Assembly (NCBI GenBank): GCA_030278955.1
Contig: JAOANR010000002.1
Span: 28,382,057 to 28,446,056, forward strand
Direction: 5' to 3'
DNA from: Hygrophila difformis
Taxonomy: Eukaryota > Streptophyta > Magnoliopsida > Lamiales > Acanthaceae
DNA: 64,000 nt
Below are positions 1-10,579 of the stretch, in pieces. A program made the translations under genes and the position numbers. Below the pieces are notes generated by a model. It did no database searches. It saw nothing but the letters and a program-made list of their open reading frames with translations, and had not been told where the DNA came from. Position 1 is the stretch's first letter. The number at the start of each line of letters is the position of its first letter.

Positions 1-1348
1 CTATCATTTCTAGTCCGAATCAATCTTTGAGTTCTAAACAAAAGTTGTTGGAAATCAAGTCTAGTAAGTCTCTGTAAAATTTCAGAATTTTTAAAGTCAA
101 TTTGATATGTCAAAAAGTCAAATCTTTGAAAGGTGTCAAACCCGAATCCTGACAGCATACTATTTCTGTAGAAAACTTGATTTTTGACATGCTTCCCATC
201 GTTTTTCCGAAAAACTTAAAACACGAAAGTTGTTCATTGGGATGTTCTTGAGATGCTGTACAAATTTCAAATCAATCGCCTAAGAAATGTATTTTTAAAC
301 CAAAAAGGCGCAAACTGTGACATCGATCGATTTTTGAAATCTTTTAAACAACGATCGAGACGTTGGAATTACGATAAAGCTATATTTTTGAAAAATCCCG
401 TTACACCAAATAAAAACATTTTCTGTAAAAGAATTCTTTAGAAACATTGGGGACTTGTGACCAAGTTTGACGTTATCAATATGATTCATGCGGGTTTGAT
501 TCCCAATGATGTATTTGAGTTCTTGCGGGTTAGATTCCCCAAGGGCGATTGTATGTTGATTCCTGCGGGTTAGATTCCCCAGGATGTATTGAGTTCTTGC
601 GGGTTAGATTCCCCAAGGGCGATTGTATGATTTCCTGCGAAAAATATTGGTTATGAGGATTGCGGTCACAAGAGCCCTGGTGAATGGTGAACTATAAAAG
701 AAACGAAAAATATTTTGAGAAGTGATATTTTTGAAATTGGCTGAGGCCGCCGGATCACCGGCTAACTGTTACTTTTGAAATTGGCTGCGGCCGCCGGAAC
801 ACCGGCTAAATGATATATTGATGAAATGGTTATGTAACGGGAGAACAAAATATTTAAGGTTTTTAAGTCTTTATGCCTTGCAAATCATTTTCCTACAAGA
901 AATCTTTTTATTAAATTTAACTAAAGGCTTTGAAACCCCTAACCCATGCTATGTGTTAGCTTACTCAGCGCGTTTTTGCTGACCCAAACCATTTATCCCC
1001 TTTTTCTTACAGAGTCGAAGAATATGCATCGTCATATGCATACATGGGAACATTAGGGGAAATCTTTATTTTATCCCTGCATTTAATTACGACTTGCATG
1101 AACGGGCCTGTTTAACCCGTGTTTTGGCCATGTCGGCCCTTATACTTTATTTCCGCTGCACAAAATAAAATTTCCGCTGCAACTTTGATGTATTATCTTT
1201 AAATTATATATGAATGGGCTGTTTGAATATTTTAAATTCTGAAAAACCATAGCCTTGCATCTCTTTAGTGAGCTCGGAGAAACCGTGTCTTGCTAGGGAG
1301 GTGTGGCGGTGGCATCCCGGCCTGGGTTACCAAAACCGGGGTGTTACA
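1..1348 (+). mobile_element. Ty3/gypsy LTR, 3' part, inserted in the gypsy-1 5' LTR
   Basis: This stretch ends with the terminal block shared by all gypsy LTRs here (GCTCGGAGAAACCGTGTC, then CCGGGGTGTTACA at 1336-1348). At 1349 the sequence resumes inside the gypsy-1 LTR at the point matching about 9768. Its body resembles the gypsy-3 LTR tail at 41830-43503 rather than the gypsy-1 LTR, so it is the right end of a second element that inserted into gypsy-1. Its left part lies outside the window, so I cannot tell a solo LTR from a full element. The expected right duplication is TATGT (1349-1353). It carries a roughly 74-bp tandem repeat at 517-664 and two copies of the GCCGG-N4-CCGGC hairpin. 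It has no coding content. Confidence 0.75.
517..664. repeat. 74-bp tandem repeat inside an LTR
   Basis: The block GAGTTCTTGCGGGTTAGATT starts at 517 and again at 591, each time followed by CCCCAAGGGCGATTGTATG. A shorter half-unit (GCGGGTTTGATTCCC) precedes at about 490. The gypsy-3 LTR does not show this expansion, so it is a local duplication. Confidence 0.8.
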
Positions 1349-2156
1349 TATGTTGCCAAAACGGCATGAGATATATGGTATACACTCTCAAGAATATCCA
1401 TTTGGGTTTTCCGAGGCTCCGGAGTGGTACTGGGTATGGCATATACGGCTGCGGCCGCCGGGCTACCGGCTAAACTTGACGAGATTGCGATGCAATCGTG
1501 AAATACTAAATCTTGGGTGTAATGGGGATAGTTAAAATATTTATTTGTTGCCCCCTTAAATTATTAAATGCTTTATTTAAATTATGTATGGCCTTTATTC
1601 GAAGTTATGCTAAATGTATTATTAATTAGAGCCATGAATTAATTATGCAAGTTGGTTAGTTAATTAAATTAAATTGTTTATGAATTATTGTCATGATTTT
1701 ATTTAAATATTGATTAATGGCTTTGAAACCCCATGATCATGTATGTATTAACTTACTCAGCAAGTTGTGCTGACCAAACCATTTATTTCCTTTTTCTTAC
1801 AGAGTATGTAGAATCAGCATGAGCACGTATATACATGGGGAATTTTTGGGAAACTTTACATTTTAATTTCTTGCATTAGACTATAGTACGTACAGGCCTG
1901 TTTAACCCGTGTTTGGCCATGTTGGCCCTATTTACATTTTCCATTGCAATACTTATACTTAGATACTATTATTCAGCTGCCTTATAATATTATATTTTGA
2001 ATTTATATTGAATGGACTATTTTAATTGCTTTAAATATTTTAAACATTGCAATACCTAGCCTTGCATCTCTTTAGTAAGCTCGGAGAAACCGTGTCTTAC
2101 TAGAGAGGTGTGACGGTGGCATCCCGACCTGGGTGACCAAAAACCGGGGTCTTACA
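1349..2156 (+). repeat. gypsy-1 5' LTR, 3' portion
   Basis: This matches 9768-10579 of the downstream LTR, including the terminal block at 2070-2156. It ends in CTTACA immediately before the primer-binding site. Its 5' part is displaced by the insertion ending at 1348 and lies outside the window. Confidence 0.85.
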
Positions 2157-2159
2157 AGT

Positions 2160-2171
2160 TGGTATCAGAGC
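2160..2171 (+). promoter_or_regulatory. Primer-binding site, initiator tRNA-Met
   Basis: TGGTATCAGAGC is complementary to the 3' end of plant initiator tRNA-Met and sits 4 bases after the LTR end. This is the standard minus-strand priming site of plant gypsy and copia elements. Confidence 0.92.
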
Positions 2172-2530
2172 CCTGCTTATTTTTAAATTAGTATTATTAT
2201 TTTTAAGCTATTAAATTATTTTTTTATAAGCTATGATTATTTTCAAATTATTTTTTTAAAGTTCCTATCCCAAATTATTTTTGGAGCCCAAATTATAATT
2301 ACTTTTGACCCAATATAGAGGTCCAAGGATTTTAAACATTATTTTAAATTTTTAAGGCCTTAATTCCATGGATTAAATATTTATTTTTAAAACCCATGGA
2401 AAAAAATATGGAAAGTGCATGAATTATTTTTGGGGGGAAAATCATCATTTGCATGTGCATACTGCATTGCCTAAACTTAGAGAACTTAGAAGCGTGATAC
2501 ATTTTAACTTAGATCTTTTGCTTGCGCTAG

Positions 2531-2866
2531 ATGGCTAGTCAAGATATAATGAACTTGATGATTAAAATGATGAACGCTCACTTTGACTCCCAACAAACCA
2601 TAGAACAAATGAAACATCGCATAGCTCAATTGGAGGCAAATCTGCACCACATGGGCAACCTAAGAGAGACGGACCACCACCACATAAACCAACTCGAACG
2701 CCAAGTCCAAACCCTCACTACGCAAAACCTAATACTGAAGGAATACGTCGATGCTCATGGAGAAGACTTGAACACCATCTTTGACGACCTACTGCCGCCA
2801 AGTTCAGAGGAGGAAGACCCGGAGGAGGATTCCGCTACCTTGCCGGAGGACGCCTTGAGACGCTAG
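2531..2866 (+). CDS. Pre-gag coiled-coil protein of gypsy-1 (extra ORF, function unknown)
   Basis: This 111-residue reading frame lies between the primer-binding site and gag, outside the standard gag-pol set. It begins MASQDIMNLMIKMMN, continues into a heptad-like segment (about residues 20-75, rich in Q, L, E and H) that should form a coiled coil, and ends in an acidic tail (EEEDPEEDSATLPED). A longer homologue of 199 residues occupies the same place in gypsy-2 (38258-38857, minus). The two share the N-terminal 45 residues and the acidic ATLPED tail, and differ by whole-codon indels. The frame is intact here although gag next to it is broken. I do not recognise a known family. A multimerisation or gag-associated role is only a guess from the coiled coil. 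Confidence 0.7.
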   Translation: MASQDIMNLMIKMMNAHFDSQQTIEQMKHRIAQLEANLHHMGNLRETDHHHINQLERQVQTLTTQNLILKEYVDAHGEDLNTIFDDLLPPSSEEEDPEEDSATLPEDALRR

Positions 2867-3111
2867 GGATTCTATTTATAGTAGATACTATTTTTGCTAA
2901 GAAAACATTGCTATTTTTGTACATCCTCCTACTTGTATTAAAAGCTTCTTTTGAGGGAATAAAATACAAGATTTATTCATTTAAACAAAATAAAACAAAA
3001 CCTTGCGTTACTTTAAAGTCCAACCAAGCATTATGTGTGAAAATACAAGCACATTCATAGTAACTTGCCTAGACAATATATTACGTTCTAATTTGCACCG
3101 TTTGTAACAGA

Positions 3112-4320
3112 ATGGCACCACGAGGTAAATTAAGAACCCACCTGCTCCCCAAACTACTACTGAAGTGCCACCAAATGACACCGAACCTGCTCAACCTGTA
3201 GGAGAGCAACCCCAAGGTGCGCAGGACGCCCCCGCACCGAACAATGTGGGCGATCGTCTTCGGACGATAGAGGAGGTCTTGATTGCGCTAGGGAACGCGC
3301 AAGTCAATCAGGGCCAAGCTGCGGCGGTACCTCCGCCCCAAGCTCGTCCCAACTATCTGGCAATGGTGAATCCCTACAAGCCACCCCACTATTCTTGGAG
3401 GAATGGATCCAGACTTTTGAAAAGCTGCTGGGCGCGGTCAAGTGTCCGGAAGGAGAGAGTGCACGTCGCTTCGTACTACTTGGGAGGCGAAGCAAACAAC
3501 TGGTGGCAGGCGACTCAAGCAAAATTGACTGAAGATGACGAGCCCTACTCTTGGGCGGAAATGATGGAACTGTTCAGGGATAGATTCTATCCCCTGAGTA
3601 CTAAAGCACCAATGTACGAGGAATTTCTGTCGCTGAAGCAAGGAGGCCAGACCGTACACTTGTACTAAACTCGGTTCAAGGAGCTGGTGAGGTTCACACC
3701 AAGATTAGTACCCACGGATGCGGAGAAAGCTTAGAAATTCGAGATGGGACTGAACCTGGCGGTGCGCGAGGTGATCGCAGGGGTACACTACCCCGACCTG
3801 CAAGCCGTGTACGACACGCTGTGGCAGTGGCGCGAGTACAGCAACTGAAAAGGAGAGTGAGCGGGGAGTCCAGCCGGGGTCCCCAAGACAAGAGGAACCG
3901 GGACGCGAGAGCCGAGAACAATACGGGAAGGAATGAGCAGCGAGGAGGGCCGAATAGGCCACAACAATCTAACAATGGAAGACGATTTAACTAGGAGGGT
4001 CCGGTACCACCTTGCCCGAGATGTGGACGACCCCATCTGGCAAGGGGATGCCTCAACAGGGCGCCTGTTTTCGGTGTGATTGAATGGGCCACATCCGTCG
4101 AGAGTGCCGAACGAGGATGGAGAACATAACGAAGAGGGAAGATTTGGTCACGGGGCCGGAACAGCCTCAGAACCAAAATGGACGGAACGGCAACAACCAG
4201 GGGTATAGACCCCCTCAAAATCAGTATAGGCCGCCAAATCAGAACCAGAAATAACGTCCTCCACCACCTCAGAACCAAAATCAGCAGCCAACCCAGCAGC
4301 CGAATCAGAATCAGTAGGGC
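3112..4320 (+). pseudogene. gypsy-1 gag (broken)
   Basis: This is the capsid/nucleocapsid gene of the chromovirus. The start is ATG at 3112 (MAPRG), matching gypsy-2 gag, but a frameshift follows within about 15 codons. The frame resumes at 3165 and carries the plant retrotransposon gag domain (VASYYLGGEANNWWQA, then FRDRFYPLS). A second lesion near 3390-3440 replaces the segment before the VASYYLGG block. A TAA at 3666-3668 and a TAG near 3733 cut the frame again. The nucleocapsid region at about 4010-4100 keeps the first zinc-knuckle C and H residues but is damaged in the second knuckle. It cannot give a full Gag. Confidence 0.85.
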
Positions 4321-4335
4321 ATTCCAGGACACCCT

Positions 4336-6789
4336 GTGGGGAGGCTTAACGTGGTTAACCAAGCGGACGTGCCCGCACAAGGAGAAGTGATGGCACGTAC
4401 ATTTCATGTCTTGAATACACCCCTTAGAGTCTTATTTGATTCTGGAGCTAGTTGCTCAATCATAGCATCAAGAATAGTGCCTGAGTTAGATCTACCTAAG
4501 TGTGAGATAATTAGCTTAGGAATTCAATTGCCTTCAGGAGAAGTAGTAGCTTGCTCTAAACGATACAACAGAATTCCTATAGTGATCAAGAACGTAGAAT
4601 TCTGCGCAAACTTAGTAGAATTTAACTTAAGGGACTTTGACGTTATACTGGGGATGGACTGGTTGTCCCAGTATAAAGCGGTGATCGAATGCCAGAAACA
4701 AAAGATCACCCTGTCGAAAAGTAGGGGAAAAAGAGTTATCTTTTACTCTCAGCCCCCTAAGAGGAGCAACAAAATCGTTAGTGCCCTCAAACTAAGTAAC
4801 TTGATGCGTAAGGGGTATGAGCTATATGCGTGCTACGTGCACAACCTTGAGGCGGAAGAGAACAAGGTTGACAGCATATCAGTGGTAAGAGAATACCCGG
4901 ATGTGTTTCCTGAAGACATTCTGGGCATGCCACCTGAGCGAGATCTTGAATTTACGATAGATCTCATTCCGGGAACCGAGCCTGTCTTAAAAGCTCCGTA
5001 CCGGATGGCACCACTGGAAATGAAGAAGTTAAAGGAGCAACTCGAGGAGTTACTGCAGAAAGGATACATAAGACCGAGTACTTCCCCATGGGGAGCACCG
5101 GTTTTATTTGTTAAGAAGAAAGACGGAGGATTACGTCTTTGTATAGATTATCGGGGGTTAAACCAAGTGACCATCAAGAATAAGTACCCTCTGCCGAGAA
5201 TTGAGGATCTGTTTGATCAACTAAAGGGAGCTTCAGTATTCTCGAAGATCGACTTACAATCTGGGTATCACCAGTTGATAATCGCCGAGAAAGACATTCC
5301 GAAGACGGCGTTTCGAACTCGATATGGCCACTACGAGTTCACAGTGTTATCCTTTGGGTTAACAAATGCTCCAGCAATGTTCATGAACCTCATGAACAAT
5401 GTATTTCGAGAGTTGTTAGATCAATGTGTAGTGGTGTTCATTGATGACATCCTGATCTACTCGAAAAGCGAGGAGGAGCATGTCCAACACTTGCACCAAG
5501 TGTTAGGGACCTTGCGAAAGAATAATCTATACGGCAAATTGTCCAAATGCGATTTTTGGTTGAAGGAGGTAGCATTTCTTGGACACATAGTATCCGCTGA
5601 TGGAGTCTCAGTGGATCCCGCAAAAGTTTCTGCCCTGACAGAATGGGTAGCGCCAAAGAGCCCAACTGAGATAAGGAGTTTCCTTGGATTAGCCGGGTAC
5701 TATAGACGGTTCGTGAAGGATTTTTCGAAAATCGCACGACCTTTAACCCAGCTACTGAATAAGGGAGTAAAATACGTGTGGACAGAGACGTGTGAGACTG
5801 CGTTTCAAGAGCTGAAGAAACGACTCACAACTACACCCGTATTGACGCTACCATCAGAGAATGGTGACTTCGAAGTTTACAGCGATGCTTCGAAGGAAGG
5901 TCTAGGTTGTGTCTTGATGCAAGACTCGAGGGTCGTTGCATATGCATCACGCCAACTGAAACCTCATGAGGAAAATTATCCGACATACGACCTAGAGTTG
6001 GCAGCGGTCGTTTTCGCTCTAAAGATATGGAGACATTATCTTTATGGTCGAAAGTGTCGAATGTTCACCGACCACAAGAGCTGGAAATATATATTCACTC
6101 AGAAGGAGTTGAATTTCAGACAGCGAAGGTGGTTGGAACTTTTTAAAGATTATGACTTGGAGATATCCTACCATGAGGGGAAGGCGAATGTGGTAGCCGA
6201 TGCCCTAAGCCGGAAAACCCAACACGTGACAAACTCGTTGGTAATTCCGCCGGCATTGTACATGGATTTTGCAAGATTGGATTTGGAACTTGTGCATCCG
6301 GGCACAGTGAGTGACACGATCAATGCCATGATCGTAGAAACTCCAATATTGGACGAAATTCGACTCGCTCAACCGGGCGACGCGAAGTTGGAGAGGATAA
6401 AGGAGTATATTGCTGAGGGTAAGGCAATAGGATTTGTTGTCCATGAGGATGGAAGTATTCGCTTCAAAGGGAGATGGTGTGTGCCTCAAAAGTGTGTCGA
6501 GTTGAAGCAAAGGTTGATGAATGAAGGGCATAATATACCATATTCAGTGCATCCCGGAGGTGACAAACTTTACAAGGACCTGAAGAAGATCTACTGGTGG
6601 CCGGGAATGAAAAAGGAAGTGGCAGACTTCGTGGCGAAGTACCTCACCTGCCAAAGGGTTAAGGCAGTGAGACATAAACCCTTAGGACTGATGCAACCAC
6701 TAGAGATTCCAAGTTGGAAGTGGGATAGCATCTCGATAGACTTTGTCTCGGGATTACCCCGATCACCTAAAGGCATGAACAAGATTTGA
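4336..6789 (+). pseudogene. gypsy-1 pol: protease, reverse transcriptase, RNase H, integrase N-terminus
   Basis: This 817-codon open stretch holds, in order, an aspartic protease (FDSGAS near residue 34), reverse transcriptase (fingers block [15 protein letters not shown], polymerase motif FIDDILIYS near residue 368), RNase H (YSDASKEG near residue 513, FTDHKS, ending at DALSRK) and the integrase zinc-binding region ([18 protein letters not shown]). One zinc cysteine is lost: the block reads AKYLTC where gypsy-2 has AKCLTC. It stops at TGA 6787-6789, which replaces the tryptophan codon of the KIWVIVD block; pol then continues in the same frame. The apparent start is only where the frame opens, because protease is normally joined to gag. 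Confidence 0.9.
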
Positions 6790-7796
6790 GTGATTGTGGA
6801 TGGGCCAACGAAGACGACCATATTTATCCCGATAAAGGACACGTGGACTATGGACCAATTGGCCCGAGCCTACATTGATAATGTGGTACGACGACATGGA
6901 GTACCACATGACATCATTTCTGACAGAGACAGTAGATTTGTCTCTCATTTTTGGACGGAGTTACAAAAAGCTCTCGGTACTCAAATCAAAATGAGCACCG
7001 CATTTCACCCGATGACGGATGGACAAACCGAGAGAACGATCCAAATACTAGAAGAAATGCTTAGAGCATGTGTGTTGGAGTTTAAGGGAAATTGGGAAGC
7101 TCATTTACCCTTAAATGAGTTTTCCTATAACAATAGCTACCATGCTAGCAATGACATTGCACTTTCGAGGCATTGTATGGACGAAAGTGCCGAAGCCCGT
7201 TGAGCTGGGAAGAAAACGATAAGTCTGTGGTAGTGGGACCACAACTTGTCGAAGATATGGCTCAACAGATAAAGGTGATTCAAGGGAAAATGAAAGCCGC
7301 TCAAGATCGTCAGAAGGGTTATGCTGACGTGAGACGACGAGACCTAGAATTTCAAGTGGGAGATAGGGTCATGCTAAAGATACCATGAAGGGGGTGATGC
7401 GCTTTGGCAAACGAGGAAAGTTGAGTCCTCGATACATAGGACCTTACGAGATTATAGAACGAGTTGGAAATTTGGCCTACCGACTGGCTTTACCGCCACA
7501 ATTAGATCGAGTTCATAATGTCTTCCATGTCTCACAACTAAAGAAATATGTGCCAGACCCGACACATGTACTTCAACCGGAAGTAATCGAACTCGATGAG
7601 GATCTGACGTATGAGGAAGTCCCAGTGCGCATTCTAGACGTTAAGGAGCATGTAACAAGGAATAAAACCGTCAGAATGGTCAAGGTTCTTTGGTCGAACC
7701 ATGAAAGCGAGACAGCAACATGGGAGTTAGAATCGGACATGAGGGAACGCTACCCGACACTGTTCCAAACCGACACCGACACAGTTATGGGAACAT
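6790..7796 (+). pseudogene. gypsy-1 pol: integrase core and chromodomain-like C-terminus
   Basis: This continues pol after the TGA. The integrase catalytic core is recognisable ([25 protein letters not shown]). A one-base deletion near 7160 throws the frame, which resumes at 7173 ([14 protein letters not shown]). A second break lies near 7380 before the block starting MKGVMRFGKRGK. The C-terminus (VMVKVLW/SNHESETATWELE-type segment, 7660-7740) is the chromodomain-like module thought to guide chromovirus integration into marked chromatin. The frame ends at TAA 7796-7798. The lesions are spread through it, as expected of an old copy. Confidence 0.88.
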
Positions 7797-7798
7797 AA

Positions 7799-8042
7799 CT
7801 GCAATCTTAAGGGGGAGAGGATGTCACACCGTGTATTTTCCGTACATTTTTGTAACCAACATATTCGAATTGTTTTGAACTACGTAATGGCTTGATCCCT
7901 TCACAGGGTACGTAGGCAGCTTAGAAGTTTTAATTATAAGTTCAGTCACAAAATAATAAAACAAACAAAAGGATTCGTTCTCAACACGAGAAAAGCCGAA
8001 ACACAACTTCGAGGACGAAGTTGATGCTTAAGGAGGATAGAC
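7799..8042 (+). other. gypsy-1 pol-to-LTR spacer with two polypurine tracts
   Basis: AAGGGGGAGAGGA at about 7809-7821 is followed by TGTCACACC, and a second purine run (AAGGAGGATAGAC, about 8029-8041) is followed by TGTAATACCC, which is the LTR start used here. In gypsy-3 the LTR starts at the place equivalent to the first tract. A short inverted repeat (ACTTCGAGGACGAAGT, near 8007-8022) lies between them. Confidence 0.7.
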
Positions 8043-10579
8043 TGTAATACCCGGGAATTTTGCAACATAAATTAAATAAATAAATAAATAAAATAAATAA
8101 ATAAGATAAATAAATAAATAAACAATAAACAAAACAATAACAATAAATAAATATAATAAATGAATAAACATAATACATAGACAAGGAAATGAGAAATGTA
8201 ATTTAATTTAAGAAGGAATTAAATTTTCTTTCAATACCCGTAAAGCCAAAGATAAATTAATCAAATAAATTGTACAAGGGAACCGGACATTAATGGACTC
8301 GAGAATTCGAGGCCAATATTAAATCTAGACCCGAGTAAAAATTAAGATAGGAAATAGGAGCCCGAAAATATTCTGGAAATCCGAATCCGAGAACATAGAG
8401 GGATAGAAGTCCGAAAGAGAGGAGGAAATGCCCGACGGATCGCACGACTCACCCGGACCGAAGTCCAGGCGCTGTCCGCGCGGGGTTTCCCCTAGCCGCG
8501 CGCCAACCCCACGCCAGCGGACAGTTACGCTCGTTGCGAGATTTTCTCGCCCGAATCCGGATTTTCCGAGTTCGGTTGCTCACCTTGCGGCTCAAGACTC
8601 ACCAAGGCCGACTTGAGACGTCCCCTAGGTCCCTTACATCTATAAATAGTCGTCCTACTCGATCCCGAATCCCTTTTCAAACTCTTCATACTCTCTATAC
8701 GTTCGAACCCTAATTCCGGAAGTCGTCGGAGGCACGAAACCAAGAGAGGACTGCTTTGGACGAATTCGGAGTCTTCTATCGTAGTGGTAAGTTCTGATCC
8801 TCTAGTTCTTTTACGTTCTTGATTCGAAAACGAATCCTAACTTAATCTCTTTCTTTTCTACACCCCGAACCGGATCTAGAACGAAGAACCCGACGAACCT
8901 AGGAGATAAACGGTGGACTGGAAGCCACGCCTCCGAATCGATGAGCCGGGACGACCACAAATCAGTAAGTTAATCTTACTATGGTTTTGGGCGAATTAAA
9001 ACATTCCTAACGTAACGATCTAATCAAGAAACCTAAAATCTGTCAACACGACGAAAACCCACGGCGCAGCATTTTTGGACGATTTTTCCGAACACCTAAA
9101 CCTATTCAAACGAGAAAACTTAAAACACAAAAAACTTTCCTAAGACATAAATCTATCTCCTGTAAAAATTTCATAATTTTTCATTGAGTTTTGATATCTA
9201 AAATCGGCCCCAAACCGAACTGTTTTAAATTTAGATCTTGAAGTCTTGATAGAACTTTAGTCCAAACTTGTAGACATTTTTTGAGAATAGATCTAGACTG
9301 ATTCATCAAATTTAAAGTTAGTTTGCTATGGTAGATCTTGAAATTTTGAAACTGATGTGTAGAAAATTCGGACAGATTATCATCCTGTTAAAAATTGACG
9401 TTTTTCACTTACTTCCGTATCTCGGATTGAAAAACTTAAAACATCAAACTTGTTCATCTCTGTGTTTTCAAGTCACTGGTCAAACTTCAGAATTTTTGAA
9501 CTTAAACCAGATTTTTAGATAATTTTCGAGTAAACAGTGGTTTTGACCAAGTCAAATCTTGAAATCTTGTTGAAACGATGAAATTAGCCTTTAAGGTTTA
9601 AACGAGTTGAAAAGTCTTTTGAAATAAACGTATGAAATCAGAATATAGGAAAATCCCCTTACAAACTTGATCAATTAAAATTAGGGGGTGAGTGCTCTGC
9701 AGGGTGCCCTCCTAACGATTCACTTCGTGCCTTTATGGACGATGGTGACCCGCGCGAAATTTGAAATATGTTGCCAAAACGGCATGAGATACATGGCCTA
9801 CACTCTCGAGAATATCCATTTGGGTTTCCCGAGGCTCCGGAGTGGTACTGGGTATGGCAGATACGGCTGCGGTCGCCGGCCTACCGGCTAAACTTGACGA
9901 GATTGCGATGCAATCGTGAAATACTTGAAATACTAAATCTTAGGTGTAATGGGGATAGTTAAAATATTTATTTGTTGTCCATTTAAATTATTAAATGCTT
10001 TATTTAAATTATGTATGGCCTTTATTCGAAATTATGTTAAATGTATTATTAATTAGAGCCATGAATTATGCAAGTTGGTTAGTTAATTAAATTAAATTGT
10101 TTATGAATTATTGTCATGCTTTTATTTAAATATTGATTAGTGGCTTTGAAACCCCATAATCATATATGTATTAACTTACTCAACAAGTTGTGCTGACCAA
10201 ACCATTTATTTCCTTTTTCTTACAGAGTATGTGGAATGAGCATGAGCACGTATATGCATGGGGAATTTTTGGGAAACTTTACATTTTAATTTCTTGCATT
10301 AGACTATAGTACGAACGGGCTTGTTTAACCCGTGTTTGGCTATGTTGGCCCTATTTACATTTTCCGCTGCAATACTTATACTTAGATACTATTATTCCGC
10401 TGCATTATAATATTATATTTTGAATTTATATTGAATGGGCTATTTTAATTGTTTTAAATATTTTAAACACTGCAATACCTAGCCTTGCATCTCTTTAGGA
10501 AGCTCGGAGAAACCGTGTCTTACTAGAGAGGTGTGGCGGTGACATCCCGACCTGGGTGACCGAAAACCGGGGTGTTACA
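8043..10579 (+). repeat. gypsy-1 3' LTR
   Basis: It starts TGTAATACCCG and ends GGGGTGTTACA (TG...CA). It has an AAAT-rich run at 8068-8175, a likely promoter/leader region near 8640-8800 (TATAAATAG at about 8641), the paired hairpins at 9875-9916 and the shared terminal block at 10499-10579. Short frames inside it are not genes. Confidence 0.9.

Larger units (their letters stand above)
1349..10579 (+). mobile_element. gypsy-1: Ty3/gypsy chromovirus (Tekay/Del-like), degenerate
   Basis: The order is 5' LTR (3' part only, 1349-2156), primer-binding site (2160-2171), pre-gag reading frame (2531-2866), gag (from 3112), protease-RT-RNase H-integrase and chromodomain-like tail (4336-7796), polypurine tract (about 8029-8041) and 3' LTR (8043-10579). 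The integrase C-terminus with a chromodomain-type block places it among plant chromoviruses, closest to the Tekay/Del type by architecture; clade assignment is inference. Several frameshifts and stops make it non-autonomous. It inserted into a Tat-like pol remnant; CTTAC at 10580-10584 is the presumed right duplication, with its partner outside the window. Confidence 0.9.

Noticed and set aside
295..489. Short frames in the first kilobase
   Set aside because: They lie within an LTR and have no counterpart in the related LTR at 41830-43503.
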